From Leptolyngbya sp. FACHB-8 (GTDB lineage: Bacteria; Cyanobacteriota; Cyanobacteriia; Elainellales; Elainellaceae), in the NCBI RefSeq assembly GCF_014695575.1, contig NZ_JACJOO010000075.1:62001-126000 (forward strand): a stretch of 64,000 nt of DNA, written 5' to 3'. Under the pieces are notes generated by a model. That model saw nothing but the letters and a program-made list of their open reading frames with translations. It was not told where the DNA came from and made no database searches. Made by a program: the position numbers and the translations under genes. Shown piece after piece: positions 27,648-35,554 of this stretch (within the stretch, counting starts at the first letter, position 1; each line of letters begins with the position of its first letter).

Positions 27648-27856
27648 TGACTATCAATAAAGTCTTGCAGCAAGCTCGCTCAGGAGAGATCATTTTGTTG
27701 CATGATGAGGGGCGGCGACCAGATGACTCCCGTTGAGACATTGCCGCAAATTCTGTCGGCTTTTCCCGATAGAGCTCGGTTTGTGACTGCACTGGAACTC
27801 CTACACCTGGGTGCGCCGGATTCTACTCATGTCCCCCCTGAAACCTCTACTAAATA
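27648..27856 (+). pseudogene. C-terminal relic of a polysaccharide deacetylase (NodB family)
   Basis: Reading from 27650 gives T-I-N-K then VLQQARSGEIILLHDEG, the typical C-terminal block of NodB-type polysaccharide deacetylases. At about 27712 the frame must shift by one base, in a G-rich run, to continue as QMTPVETLPQILSAFPDR and FVTALELL, also family-typical. The 5' part is replaced by the family E element and a run of palindromes, so the gene is truncated as well as frameshifted. Its 3' end overlaps the start of the next gene by about 28 bases. Confidence 0.75.
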
Positions 27857-29025
27857 AACGTTCTACCGCGATCGCCCTGTTCACCCTGGGCTGGGCCGTT
27901 GCGCTTCTACTGCGTTTCCCACTCATGGCGATCGCTGCCGATCCAATGCCCGCCGAGCTGCGCGGTATTTGGCTAACCAATATCGATAGTGAAGTCTTGT
28001 TTTCCAGCCGCAACCTCGTGGAGGGATTGCAACGATTGCATCGCCTCAACTTCAATACCCTTTATCCCACCGTCTGGAATGGCGGTTACACGCTCTACCC
28101 CAGTCCGCTTGCGAAAGCAACGTTTGGGGTTGAGCAAGATCCCTACCCCGGTTTTGAGGGGCGGGATATGCTGGGTGAAATGATTGTCGAGGGCCACCGC
28201 CATGGAATGGCCGTGATTCCCTGGTACGAATTTGGGTTGATGGCTCCAGCCGAATCAGAGCTAGCAAAGCAGCATCCTGATTGGTTGAGTACCAAGCAAG
28301 ATGGCGATCGCATCTGGCTGGAAGGAGGCCGCATTCCTCGGGTATGGCTCAATCCGCTGCATCCTGAAGTGCAGAATTTTATGGTGGGGCTGTTAACAGA
28401 AGCAGTCGAACGCTACGACATCGACGGCATTCAACTGGATGACCATTTTGGCTTACCGGTCGAGTTTGGTTACGATGAGTTGACCGTAGCCCGTTACCGA
28501 ACCGAAACAGGAACGGAGCCACCAGAAGATCCGACAGATCCAGAGTGGGTGCGCTGGCGAGCCAATCAAATTACTCGTTTGATGCGTCGGGTGGTTAACG
28601 AAGTGCGGGCCATCAAACCCAATTGCATTATCTCTCTATCCCCTAATCCCCGAGAATTTGCATTTGAACAGTATTTACAAGATTGGGGCACCTGGGAGCG
28701 CCGGGGCCTGGTGGATGAGTTGATTGTGCAAATTTATCGGCGCGATATGGAGCGGTTCATTTTTGAAATTGAGCGCGCAGATGTGCAGGTAGCCCGAGAA
28801 TTTTTGCCGGTTAGCGTTGGAATTCTCACAGGGCTGCGCGGCGACATTACCGATATGGAGTTGATTAGCGAACAGGTAGAAGCCGTACGCGATCATCGCT
28901 ATGCCGGGGTTGCATTCTTCTTTTATGAAACGTTGGGCAATCGCGATAGCTTGTTTCTCGGCCTATTCCCAACTCCGGCCCGTCGTCCTGAGCCTCCCGA
29001 TCTGGGTTGGGATGATTCAGTTTGA
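27829..29025 (+). CDS. GH10-like glycoside hydrolase (GHL10/DUF187), exported
   Basis: A 398-residue protein with an N-terminal signal peptide or anchor (basic start, hydrophobic stretch at about residues 12-34 ending AIAAD). The GHL10 domain starts AELRGIWLTN and includes GIQLDDHFG (about residues 201-209) with acidic residues suitable for catalysis. Family members are envelope proteins thought to act on peptidoglycan or other glycans; the substrate is not known. The ATG about six codons inside the longest frame is preferred because it begins the signal peptide. The relic deacetylase just upstream suggests a former glycan-modifying pair. Confidence 0.88.
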   Translation: MSPLKPLLNKRSTAIALFTLGWAVALLLRFPLMAIAADPMPAELRGIWLTNIDSEVLFSSRNLVEGLQRLHRLNFNTLYPTVWNGGYTLYPSPLAKATFGVEQDPYPGFEGRDMLGEMIVEGHRHGMAVIPWYEFGLMAPAESELAKQHPDWLSTKQDGDRIWLEGGRIPRVWLNPLHPEVQNFMVGLLTEAVERYDIDGIQLDDHFGLPVEFGYDELTVARYRTETGTEPPEDPTDPEWVRWRANQITRLMRRVVNEVRAIKPNCIISLSPNPREFAFEQYLQDWGTWERRGLVDELIVQIYRRDMERFIFEIERADVQVAREFLPVSVGILTGLRGDITDMELISEQVEAVRDHRYAGVAFFFYETLGNRDSLFLGLFPTPARRPEPPDLGWDDSV

Positions 29026-29188
29026 TTATTTCTTGAGCCTCTTAATTTACCTGCGCGAAGTACAGGGTGCATCCCACTTTTGTTCAGTGAGGCGAACTTC
29101 GCCCGCTTCACTTACAAAAATGGCTTTCCACATTTGCAAAAGTTAGGATGTACCCTGAGGCACATGAAAAGTGGAGAGGCTCAAAATA
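29026..29188. repeat. Imperfect 163-bp inverted repeat beginning at the GH10 stop codon
   Basis: TTATTTCTTGAGCCTC (29026-29041) pairs with GAGGCTCAAAATAA (29175-29188), and CAGGGTGCATCC with GGATGTACCCTG further in. The rest is degenerate. It looks like an older palindromic element. Confidence 0.6.
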
Positions 29189-29717
29189 ACTTCCCCCCAA
29201 CGATTGAAACTTGCAAAGAAATTTGACAATCGGTACCGAAATAGGAAAGTATAAATACGGTGGGCGTAGTTTGGGAATACGTTGTGATTTCTGAATGGCT
29301 ACGTTCTTGCCAGTTCGTTTCGTTTCAAGGCTACCGACCTGAGCCGATCGCACCCTCGTAAGATGTGTGGTTTGTTCAATAAAATGGAAGGTTGGGTTCT
29401 CTGAGACGGTCGTTGCGGAAACTGGGATCATCGGCGGGTTCTTGCGATCGCCCAAATTAGCTGGATGTGACGAAAGCTAATTCCTGGTGGTTTTGAGGAT
29501 GGAGTGTCGGTGGCACCGGGTGACTCAAATCGGAGTTGGAGTCAACTTGCGATCGCGATGACACTCGTTGAGCCAGTTTGAAATCGTTGATGTCGGGTCT
29601 GAAGCATTTTGGTTGACCCGATTTCTTTGGTTTCGTTCAGCGTTCCGCAGACTGCGTAGAGTTTTGGTCTGCTGATTTGGGTCGGACTATATTCTGTGAC
29701 AAGAGGTTCACCGCTAC
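29189..29717. other. Long leader region upstream of rnr
   Basis: No gene is seen. A TTGACA at 29223 and a TATAAA about 21 bases later are too far apart for a standard promoter but may be part of one. Two HIP1-like sites lie at 29443 and 29549. A long untranslated leader for the nuclease gene is possible. Confidence 0.35.
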
Positions 29718-32102
29718 ATGAATTTTTCCATTGCGTCACTGCTTGCTAACTTTCAGGACGATAAGCTCGTTGCTCCCAAAGCTCTCGAAAAAAAGCTCGA
29801 ATGTGAAGACGAAGACAGTCTGCGTCAGCTACACATTGCGCTGGATGCTCTGGAACGCATTGGCATTCTGGCCAAAGAGCGGGGCAAATATCGCCGGGTT
29901 ACCGAAGATGATGTCGTCGAAGGGAAACTGCGCTGCTCCAGCAAGGGTTTTTGCTTCGCCATTCAGGATGTAGAAGGTTCTGAGGATATTTATATCCGCG
30001 AAAGCCAGTTGAACACAGCCTGGAATGGCGATCGCGTTCTCGTACGGGTTACCAAAGAAGGCAGCCGTCGCCGCAGCCCTGAAGGAGAAGTGCGGCTGAT
30101 TCTGGAGCGGAACAATAGTTCTGTTCTGGCCCGCGTTAAGAAGGTCGATGAGAAGAGCTATCGGGCTATGCCGTTAGACGATCGCCTCTTGTTTGAACTG
30201 GACCTCCTACCCAGCGATGATCCGCCTCTGGATGAAGCCGTGGATCAACTGGTGCATGTTGAGATCCTGCGCTATCCCCTGGGCCAAAACCTGCCCGTTG
30301 GCCGGGTCGCTCAAATCCTCGGTCTGGATGCCCAGGAAGCCTCTGACATTGACATCGTCTGCTGCAAACATGACTTGCCACGCCACTTTAGCGAAGCGGT
30401 CACGGAAGCAGCGAAGGATATGCCGACCAAGCTCCGCAAGACCGACATGAAGAAGCGGCTGGATTTGCGGGCACTTCCAGTTATCACCATCGATGGGCCA
30501 GATCACCCCCACAGCCCGGCCATCGACGATGCCCTCAGCCTGGAGCAGGTCGATGATGACATGTGGCGTCTGGGCGTACACATTGCGGATGTGTCGTATT
30601 ATGTAGCGCCGCGATCGCCCATCGATGTAGAAGCCCAGAAACGTGGGACGTCCGTCTTCCTGGGCGAGGTGGTTGTGCCCATGCTGCCCGAGCAGGTGCA
30701 CCGTATCTGTTCCCTGCTGCCCGGTGAAGATCGGCTGGCCCTGTCCCTGCTGATTCTGTTGAATAGCGAGGGCGAGGTACAGGAATACGAGATTCACCCG
30801 AGCATTATCCAGGTCAACCACCACCTGGACTACCAGCAGGCCCAGGCCATTCTGCAACGCAACCAGAAAGACGTCGCGGAATCTCCCTATCCCCTGCCCT
30901 CCCTGAAAGAGCTGAAGCCACTAGAGCCTGTGTTTGAGTTGATGGATCAACTCAACCTCATCAGCCAGGCTTTAGCGAAGCAGCGTCTCAAGCGAGGAGC
31001 CTTCAACCTCAGCCTCTCAGAGAGCATCTTCCCGGAAGAGCACAACCCCGAGCTCGGCAAATTCCTTTCTACCCGCTTCCAATACGACGACGAAGGGGAG
31101 TTGGGAGCCATGGTGGTGTCGTCTGTGCTGCCCGCGCGGAACATTGTCACGGAGCTGATGCTGCTGGCAAACCAGCTTGTGGCCGAGCACCTGGCCGCTC
31201 TGCAGGTGCCTGCGGTTTACCGCGTTCACCGCACCCCCGACCCCGCGGATGTGCAGGAGTTGGTGAAACTGGTGGCTAACATGGGCATCGAATACGAGCC
31301 CGAGAAGGAAGAGGAGGTTCACCCCCGTGACTACCAGCACCTCACCCAGTTCTTTGCGGAATCCCAAGCAGAGCGAGTGCTGACCTACCTCCTGCTAGAA
31401 ACCCTCAAGCCTGCGGTCTACAGCACCACCTCCGGAGCCCACTTTGGGTTGGCCCTGGAAACGGCTTACACCCACTTCACCTCACCTCTACGGCGCTATC
31501 CTGATCTGCTGGTGCATCGGGTGCTGCATGCCATCTTTGAGCATGGGCGCGATCGCAAGACCACCCGCTCCAAAGATAAAGTCGAGCTATACAGCAGCAC
31601 CGCCCACGGTGCCATTAGCTGGACGGTATTACCCACCGACATGCACGACGAGCTGGCAGAATACTTCAACAGCGTTGTCACGCACCTGACGGAGCAGGAG
31701 AAGCTGGCCCAGGAAGCCGAAGACGACCTGGAAGGCTTGAAGAAGGCCGAATATATGCAGGCTCGCACCGGGGAAGTGTTCCACGGCATCATCACGGGCG
31801 TACAGTCCTACGGGTTCTTCGTAGAAATTGAAGAACTGCTGGTGGAAGGCCTGGTTCACGTCAGCTCCCTCAAGGACGACTGGTACGAGTTCCGCTCTCG
31901 CCAGCAAAAGCTGGTGGGTCGCAAGAACCGCAAACAGTTCCGATTGGGCGATCGCGTCGAAGTTCAGGTTAAGAGCGTCGACTACTACCGTCAGCAAATT
32001 GACCTGCTGGCTGTAGGCGGCGGCAGCGAAGCCAGCGACGATGACGAGGATCTGAACATTACCGAGCCAGAACACCACGAAGAGTTTGAGTCAGAAGATT
32101 AA
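29718..32102 (+). CDS. rnr: RNase R/RNase II family 3'-5' exoribonuclease
   Basis: A 794-residue exoribonuclease that degrades mRNA and structured RNA processively. Domain order: winged-helix-like N-terminus (about 1-65), cold-shock/OB domains (about 70-230), RNB catalytic domain (about 250-600) and an S1 domain near the C-terminus (about 685-770, EVFHGIITGVQSYGFFVEIE), with an acidic tail. The catalytic loop reads TIDGPDHPHSPAIDDALSLE, which keeps the IDDA core but has three more residues than the usual spacing, and one expected Asp is Ala. Cyanobacterial RNB proteins vary here, so activity is likely but not certain. A terminator follows at 32131. Confidence 0.9.
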   Translation: MNFSIASLLANFQDDKLVAPKALEKKLECEDEDSLRQLHIALDALERIGILAKERGKYRRVTEDDVVEGKLRCSSKGFCFAIQDVEGSEDIYIRESQLNTAWNGDRVLVRVTKEGSRRRSPEGEVRLILERNNSSVLARVKKVDEKSYRAMPLDDRLLFELDLLPSDDPPLDEAVDQLVHVEILRYPLGQNLPVGRVAQILGLDAQEASDIDIVCCKHDLPRHFSEAVTEAAKDMPTKLRKTDMKKRLDLRALPVITIDGPDHPHSPAIDDALSLEQVDDDMWRLGVHIADVSYYVAPRSPIDVEAQKRGTSVFLGEVVVPMLPEQVHRICSLLPGEDRLALSLLILLNSEGEVQEYEIHPSIIQVNHHLDYQQAQAILQRNQKDVAESPYPLPSLKELKPLEPVFELMDQLNLISQALAKQRLKRGAFNLSLSESIFPEEHNPELGKFLSTRFQYDDEGELGAMVVSSVLPARNIVTELMLLANQLVAEHLAALQVPAVYRVHRTPDPADVQELVKLVANMGIEYEPEKEEEVHPRDYQHLTQFFAESQAERVLTYLLLETLKPAVYSTTSGAHFGLALETAYTHFTSPLRRYPDLLVHRVLHAIFEHGRDRKTTRSKDKVELYSSTAHGAISWTVLPTDMHDELAEYFNSVVTHLTEQEKLAQEAEDDLEGLKKAEYMQARTGEVFHGIITGVQSYGFFVEIEELLVEGLVHVSSLKDDWYEFRSRQQKLVGRKNRKQFRLGDRVEVQVKSVDYYRQQIDLLAVGGGSEASDDDEDLNITEPEHHEEFESED

Positions 32103-32130
32103 TCTCCTCCAAACTCAACGCAAACTAAAG

Positions 32131-32163
32131 AAAGAGCGTGGCACTCCGTGTCACGCTCTTTTC
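32131..32163 (+). terminator. Terminator after rnr
   Basis: AAAGAGCGTGGCAC and GTGTCACGCTCTTT pair with one wobble around TCC, followed by T residues. It lies 29 bp after the stop codon. Confidence 0.85.
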
Positions 32164-32184
32164 TGATGGTTAAAGAACCTGCGG

Positions 32185-32240
32185 CTCTCACAAAAAAACC
32201 GTGACTGATTCAAGCGCAAAGCGCTGTATGTGGTGAATCA
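32185..32240. repeat. Half copy of the element seen at 40030-40135
   Basis: CTCACAAAAAAACCGTGACTG followed by ATTCAAGCGCAAAGCGCTGTA resembles the complement of pieces of the element near 40040-40080. No full palindrome is left. Confidence 0.4.
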
Positions 32241-32306
32241 ACCGGAGTTGATATAAGGTCAAGGTTGGGGCGTTGTGTCCACTTGACCTTAACTCTTAAT
32301 TAGCCT

Positions 32307-32948
32307 GTGCCTTCCTCTTCTCATCCCATCATTCTCGGTATTACTGGCGCCTCTGGTCAGATTTATGCGGTGCGATCGCTCAAGTTCCTCTTAGAAGCTG
32401 GCTACACGGTCGATCTGGTGGCCTCCAAATCCACCTATATGGTGTGGCAGGCAGAGCACAGTCAGCGAATTCCTGTAGAACCGGAGCGGCAGGAACAATT
32501 CTGGCGACAGCAGGCGGGAGTGGAAAGTGCAGGGAAGCTGCGCTGCCACCCCTGGGGAGACGTAGGAGCGACGATCGCCAGCGGTTCGTTTCGCACCCAG
32601 GGAATGATCGTGATTCCCTGTAGTATGAGCACCGTGGGCAAGTTGGCGGCAGGGCTCAGTTCGGATTTGCTAGAGCGGGCGGCAGATGTGCAGTTGAAAG
32701 AGGGGCGATCGCTCATCCTGGTGCCCCGCGAAACGCCGTTTAGTCTCATTCACCTTCGCAACCTCACCACTCTGGCTGAAGCGGGAGCCCGCATTGTCCC
32801 GGCTATCCCCGCCTGGTATCACCACCCCCAATCCATCGAAGATCTGGTGGATTTTGTTGTGGCCCGGACTCTCGATCAGGTGGGCATTGATTGCGTTCCT
32901 CTACAGCGTTGGGAAGGACGAAATCCTGAGTCATCCGAGCCTGAATAA
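32307..32948 (+). CDS. ubiX: Flavin prenyltransferase UbiX
   Basis: UbiX prenylates FMN to make the cofactor of UbiD-type decarboxylases, needed here for plastoquinone-type quinone synthesis. The N-terminal FMN-binding GITGASGQIYAVRSL (about residues 11-25) and the IPCSMSTVGKLAAG and VPRETPFSLIHLRN blocks are intact. The length (213) is normal for cyanobacteria. The start codon is GTG. It is followed by a palindromic element and is probably transcribed alone. Confidence 0.95.
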   Translation: MPSSSHPIILGITGASGQIYAVRSLKFLLEAGYTVDLVASKSTYMVWQAEHSQRIPVEPERQEQFWRQQAGVESAGKLRCHPWGDVGATIASGSFRTQGMIVIPCSMSTVGKLAAGLSSDLLERAADVQLKEGRSLILVPRETPFSLIHLRNLTTLAEAGARIVPAIPAWYHHPQSIEDLVDFVVARTLDQVGIDCVPLQRWEGRNPESSEPE

Positions 32949-33020
32949 CAAATACACCAGACCCCAGCGTGTTGTCGCCGCGAACCATAGCATAACTCTG
33001 GGGTCTGGTGTGAGATGTGG

Positions 33021-33152
33021 CAGCAATTCTCATTTTGAAATCCAACCCGAAAATAGCCCGCCGAAGGCGGACTATTTTCGGGTTTCAAAGCTGAGAGTTC
33101 GTGCCCTTCGAGCACGAACTCTCAGCTTTGAAACCCATACTGAGAATTGCTG
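33021..33152 (+). repeat. MITE-like element, family E, copy 2 (132 bp, 9-bp target duplication)
   Basis: It runs from CAGCAATTCTCA to TGAGAATTGCTG. GAGATGTGG is repeated exactly at 33012-33020 and 33153-33161. Two hairpins (33046-33082 and 33083-33133) match the layout of copy 1 at 27516, but most stem bases differ while pairing is kept (one mismatch). Confidence 0.93.
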
Positions 33153-33275
33153 GAGATGTGGCTTCACGCAATAGCAACGCCCGGAGAAGTAGTATAAGGG
33201 TGAGGTATTGCCTTCCACTTCACTGGGCTGATGTCTTCAACCTTAAAGCGAAGGTAACAGAGACGGAACACGCGA

Positions 33276-34412
33276 ATGGTAAGAGTTGTACTGCTGTTAG
33301 CCGTTGTGGGTGTATTGGTGCTGTTTTTCTTGCAAAACAGCAGCGTTGTATTGCCCCTGACGATTTTGGGAATGAAGACCGTAGAGTTGCCTGTGGCCGT
33401 GTGGGTGCTGGGGGCGATCGCGGCTGGAGCCATCACAGCCCTTCTCACCGGCGCAGTGGTGCAGTTGGGAGGCAATCGCCGTTCCCGTCGTCGTTCTTCT
33501 GGTCGTAATAACCGTTCAGGGGCCTCTGGTACCCCCTGGACGCCACCTCCCTGGACAGGGCAAGGGGCAGAACCTCAAGACACTCCGCGCAATGGTAGCC
33601 GCCGTTCTCGATCCGAGGACGATGACTGGGGCGCCTCCTCCAGCGGTGACGATTGGGATGACTGGGCCCGAGGCGAAGACTCGCCGCGCACAACCGTACG
33701 GCCTCCCACAACACCTCCCATCCGGGATGCGGAATTTCGCCCGCTGAATGTGGAAACCGTCTATCCGGAACCCGACTACGAGCCTTCCTACAGCAATTCC
33801 TACGACAACACCTACACCAGTTCCTATTCGGACTATAGGGCCAGTGCTCCAGACTACTATGAGGAACCGGAAGAGGGAGAAGTTTGGGATGATTGGGAGG
33901 AAGAACCTGTACGACCAGTCCCACCGCCACCACCGCCACCGCCCGAAGACGTTCCACCAGCCCGCGATATTGTCGAAATCCGTCGAGATCCCCAGAGCAC
34001 CGAGCGCACTGGCACCATTTACTCCTTCAGCTACCGTACTGAAGAAGAGCCGGAGGTTGTAACTCCTAAACCGCCCAATGATGGAACCACAGTTATCCAA
34101 GAACCTGTGATAGACGTTACTGAGGAGAAAACACCCGCCCCTCCCCCAGAGGAGCCTCGTATCCGTGTGATCATTCCGCCGTATCGCTCTACCCCTGAAC
34201 CGCCTCCTGCCCCCCCCGCAACCGATGATTGGGATGACAATGAAGAAGACTTTGACGCGGATAGCACTTACGACGCGGATGTAACGGATTCCGATGTGAC
34301 GGGTGATCGCGAAGTCTGGGATGATTGGGATGAGGACCCCGACGAACCGGATTCTCCCAATGGAGGCCCATCCCCGCGATCGCCCAACGGCAACCCACCT
34401 CTCAAGTTTTAA
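33276..34412 (+). CDS. LapA-domain membrane protein with long acidic tail
   Basis: The N-terminus (about residues 1-70) has two membrane segments separated by a short loop and matches the LapA (lipopolysaccharide assembly protein A, DUF1049) domain. A basic linker (NRRSRRRSSG) is followed by about 300 residues of low-complexity cytoplasmic tail, rich in Pro, Tyr, Asp and Trp, with repeated DDWD-type motifs (for example DDWDDW and DDWDED). Such tails are found in cyanobacterial LapA-like proteins; the motif may be a binding site for a partner. It ends 13 bp before aroK, so both may be one operon. Confidence 0.85.
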   Translation: MVRVVLLLAVVGVLVLFFLQNSSVVLPLTILGMKTVELPVAVWVLGAIAAGAITALLTGAVVQLGGNRRSRRRSSGRNNRSGASGTPWTPPPWTGQGAEPQDTPRNGSRRSRSEDDDWGASSSGDDWDDWARGEDSPRTTVRPPTTPPIRDAEFRPLNVETVYPEPDYEPSYSNSYDNTYTSSYSDYRASAPDYYEEPEEGEVWDDWEEEPVRPVPPPPPPPPEDVPPARDIVEIRRDPQSTERTGTIYSFSYRTEEEPEVVTPKPPNDGTTVIQEPVIDVTEEKTPAPPPEEPRIRVIIPPYRSTPEPPPAPPATDDWDDNEEDFDADSTYDADVTDSDVTGDREVWDDWDEDPDEPDSPNGGPSPRSPNGNPPLKF

Positions 34413-34425
34413 GGGAACACACACC

Positions 34426-35010
34426 ATGACAGACATTTACGGGTATCCGCCCGATCTGGCTGCTCGCCTCAAGGGCACCAATATTTTTTTGGTTGGCATG
34501 ATGGGCAGTGGCAAAACCACCGTAGGTCAGTTTTTGGCTAAGAACCTGAACTATCGCTTTATCGATACCGACAGTCTGGTGGAGCAGGTTGCCCAAAAAC
34601 CCATCAACGAAATTTTTGCAGAATCGGGAGAGGATGCGTTTCGCCAGCTCGAAACCCAGGTGCTCTCAGAAGTTGCCAGCTATTCCCGCATGGTAGTGGC
34701 AACGGGTGGTGGCATTGTACTGGCCCGCCAGAACTGGAGCTTTTTGCACCACGGTCTAGTGGTTTGGTTGGACGTGCCGGTAGAGCATCTGTGTCGCCGT
34801 CTCCAGGCCGATACCAGTCGTCCTTTGTTAAAGGATGTTGACCTCAAAAACAAACTAGAAAAGTTGCTGGAGGAGCGGCGATCGCTCTACTCTCAGGCGG
34901 ATGTACGAGTTGTATTGCAGGGAGATGAGCCCCCAGAGTGGGTAAGCGAGCGTGTTCAAACGGACATGAGCAAAGTCCTCAACCCTGAAGATTCCGCGAT
35001 TAACAACTGA
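34426..35010 (+). CDS. aroK: Shikimate kinase
   Basis: Shikimate kinase phosphorylates shikimate with ATP in the chorismate pathway for aromatic amino acids, quinones and folate. The P-loop MMGSGKTTVG (about residues 26-35), the shikimate-binding DTDSLVE (about 48-54) and the GGGIVL motif (about 96-101) are present. The ATG at 34426 gives 194 residues, the family norm; the frame is open further upstream, but that part overlaps the LapA-like gene in another frame. AAGGGA lies about 10 bases before the ATG. Confidence 0.95.
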   Translation: MTDIYGYPPDLAARLKGTNIFLVGMMGSGKTTVGQFLAKNLNYRFIDTDSLVEQVAQKPINEIFAESGEDAFRQLETQVLSEVASYSRMVVATGGGIVLARQNWSFLHHGLVVWLDVPVEHLCRRLQADTSRPLLKDVDLKNKLEKLLEERRSLYSQADVRVVLQGDEPPEWVSERVQTDMSKVLNPEDSAINN

Positions 35011-35105
35011 TATAGCAATATGCAAGTGCGTTAAGTACAGCAACGGTGGTGTGGGGCACCACGTGCCCCACACCACCGTACTTAATCAACGTGCACAGCG
35101 CTATA
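35011..35105 (-). repeat. Palindromic element, family B, copy 1 (95 bp)
   Basis: The ends are TATAGCAATATGCAAGTGCG and ACGTGCACAGCGCTATA, with a perfect 16-base-arm hairpin around CGGTGGTGTGGGGCAC. The copy at 62146-62240 has the same length and lies in the opposite orientation. TA at the ends would fit a TA target duplication. Confidence 0.85.
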
Positions 35106-35116
35106 AATCGACAGCC

Positions 35117-35161
35117 ATTAAAAGAGAGGACGAGTGCAAAGCACTCGTCCTCTCTTTTAAT
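35117..35161. terminator. Hairpin between convergent aroK and the SnoaL-like gene
   Basis: ATTAAAAGAGAGGACGAGTGC and its complement pair perfectly around AAA. The position between two convergent genes and T-rich arms on both strands fit a bidirectional terminator. Confidence 0.75.
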
Positions 35162-35170
35162 GCTTTGGCT

Positions 35171-35554
35171 TCATGATGCTAGTGGGCTGCCGTGGTGATG
35201 GACTAGATACCAGCGATCGCCCATACGTTCGAAAATATTCGTTGCCATAGATTTCGCTTGCATGCGGCGGTTGCCAATCACCTGCATCACAGTCTCGACC
35301 AACACGACGTAAGCTAAATCCCCAGAAATCTCCGTCGTTTTAACATCGATGTCAATTTCTAAATAACGAGTGTTTTTGAAAATTTGCTCCCAGGAGGGAC
35401 GAATCTCATCCCATCCTTTGAGGGCCATCCGGCCAGGATGGATGCAAAGCGTGGCCGTTCCCTTGGACCAAACCGCATCCATCGCATCCAGATCGCGCTT
35501 TTCAAAAGCCCGGTAGAACTCTGTGTTGGCCGATAACACGGCTGGCGCACTCAT
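35171..35554 (-). CDS. SnoaL-like/NTF2-fold protein
   Basis: A 127-residue protein with the NTF2-like cone fold typical of SnoaL/DUF4440 families (EFYRAFEKRDLDAMDAVW at the N-terminus, and a closing DRWYLVHHHGSP). The usual role is a small-molecule-binding or cyclase/isomerase-type pocket; no substrate can be given. Its start codon overlaps the stop codon of the nucleoside transporter gene by four bases (ATGA), so the two are one operon and translationally coupled. Confidence 0.8.
   Translation of the reverse strand: MSAPAVLSANTEFYRAFEKRDLDAMDAVWSKGTATLCIHPGRMALKGWDEIRPSWEQIFKNTRYLEIDIDVKTTEISGDLAYVVLVETVMQVIGNRRMQAKSMATNIFERMGDRWYLVHHHGSPLAS

Noticed and set aside
27383-27792. Minus-strand frames over the palindrome cluster
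   Set aside because: They are read through hairpin arms and the mobile element, and show no domain.
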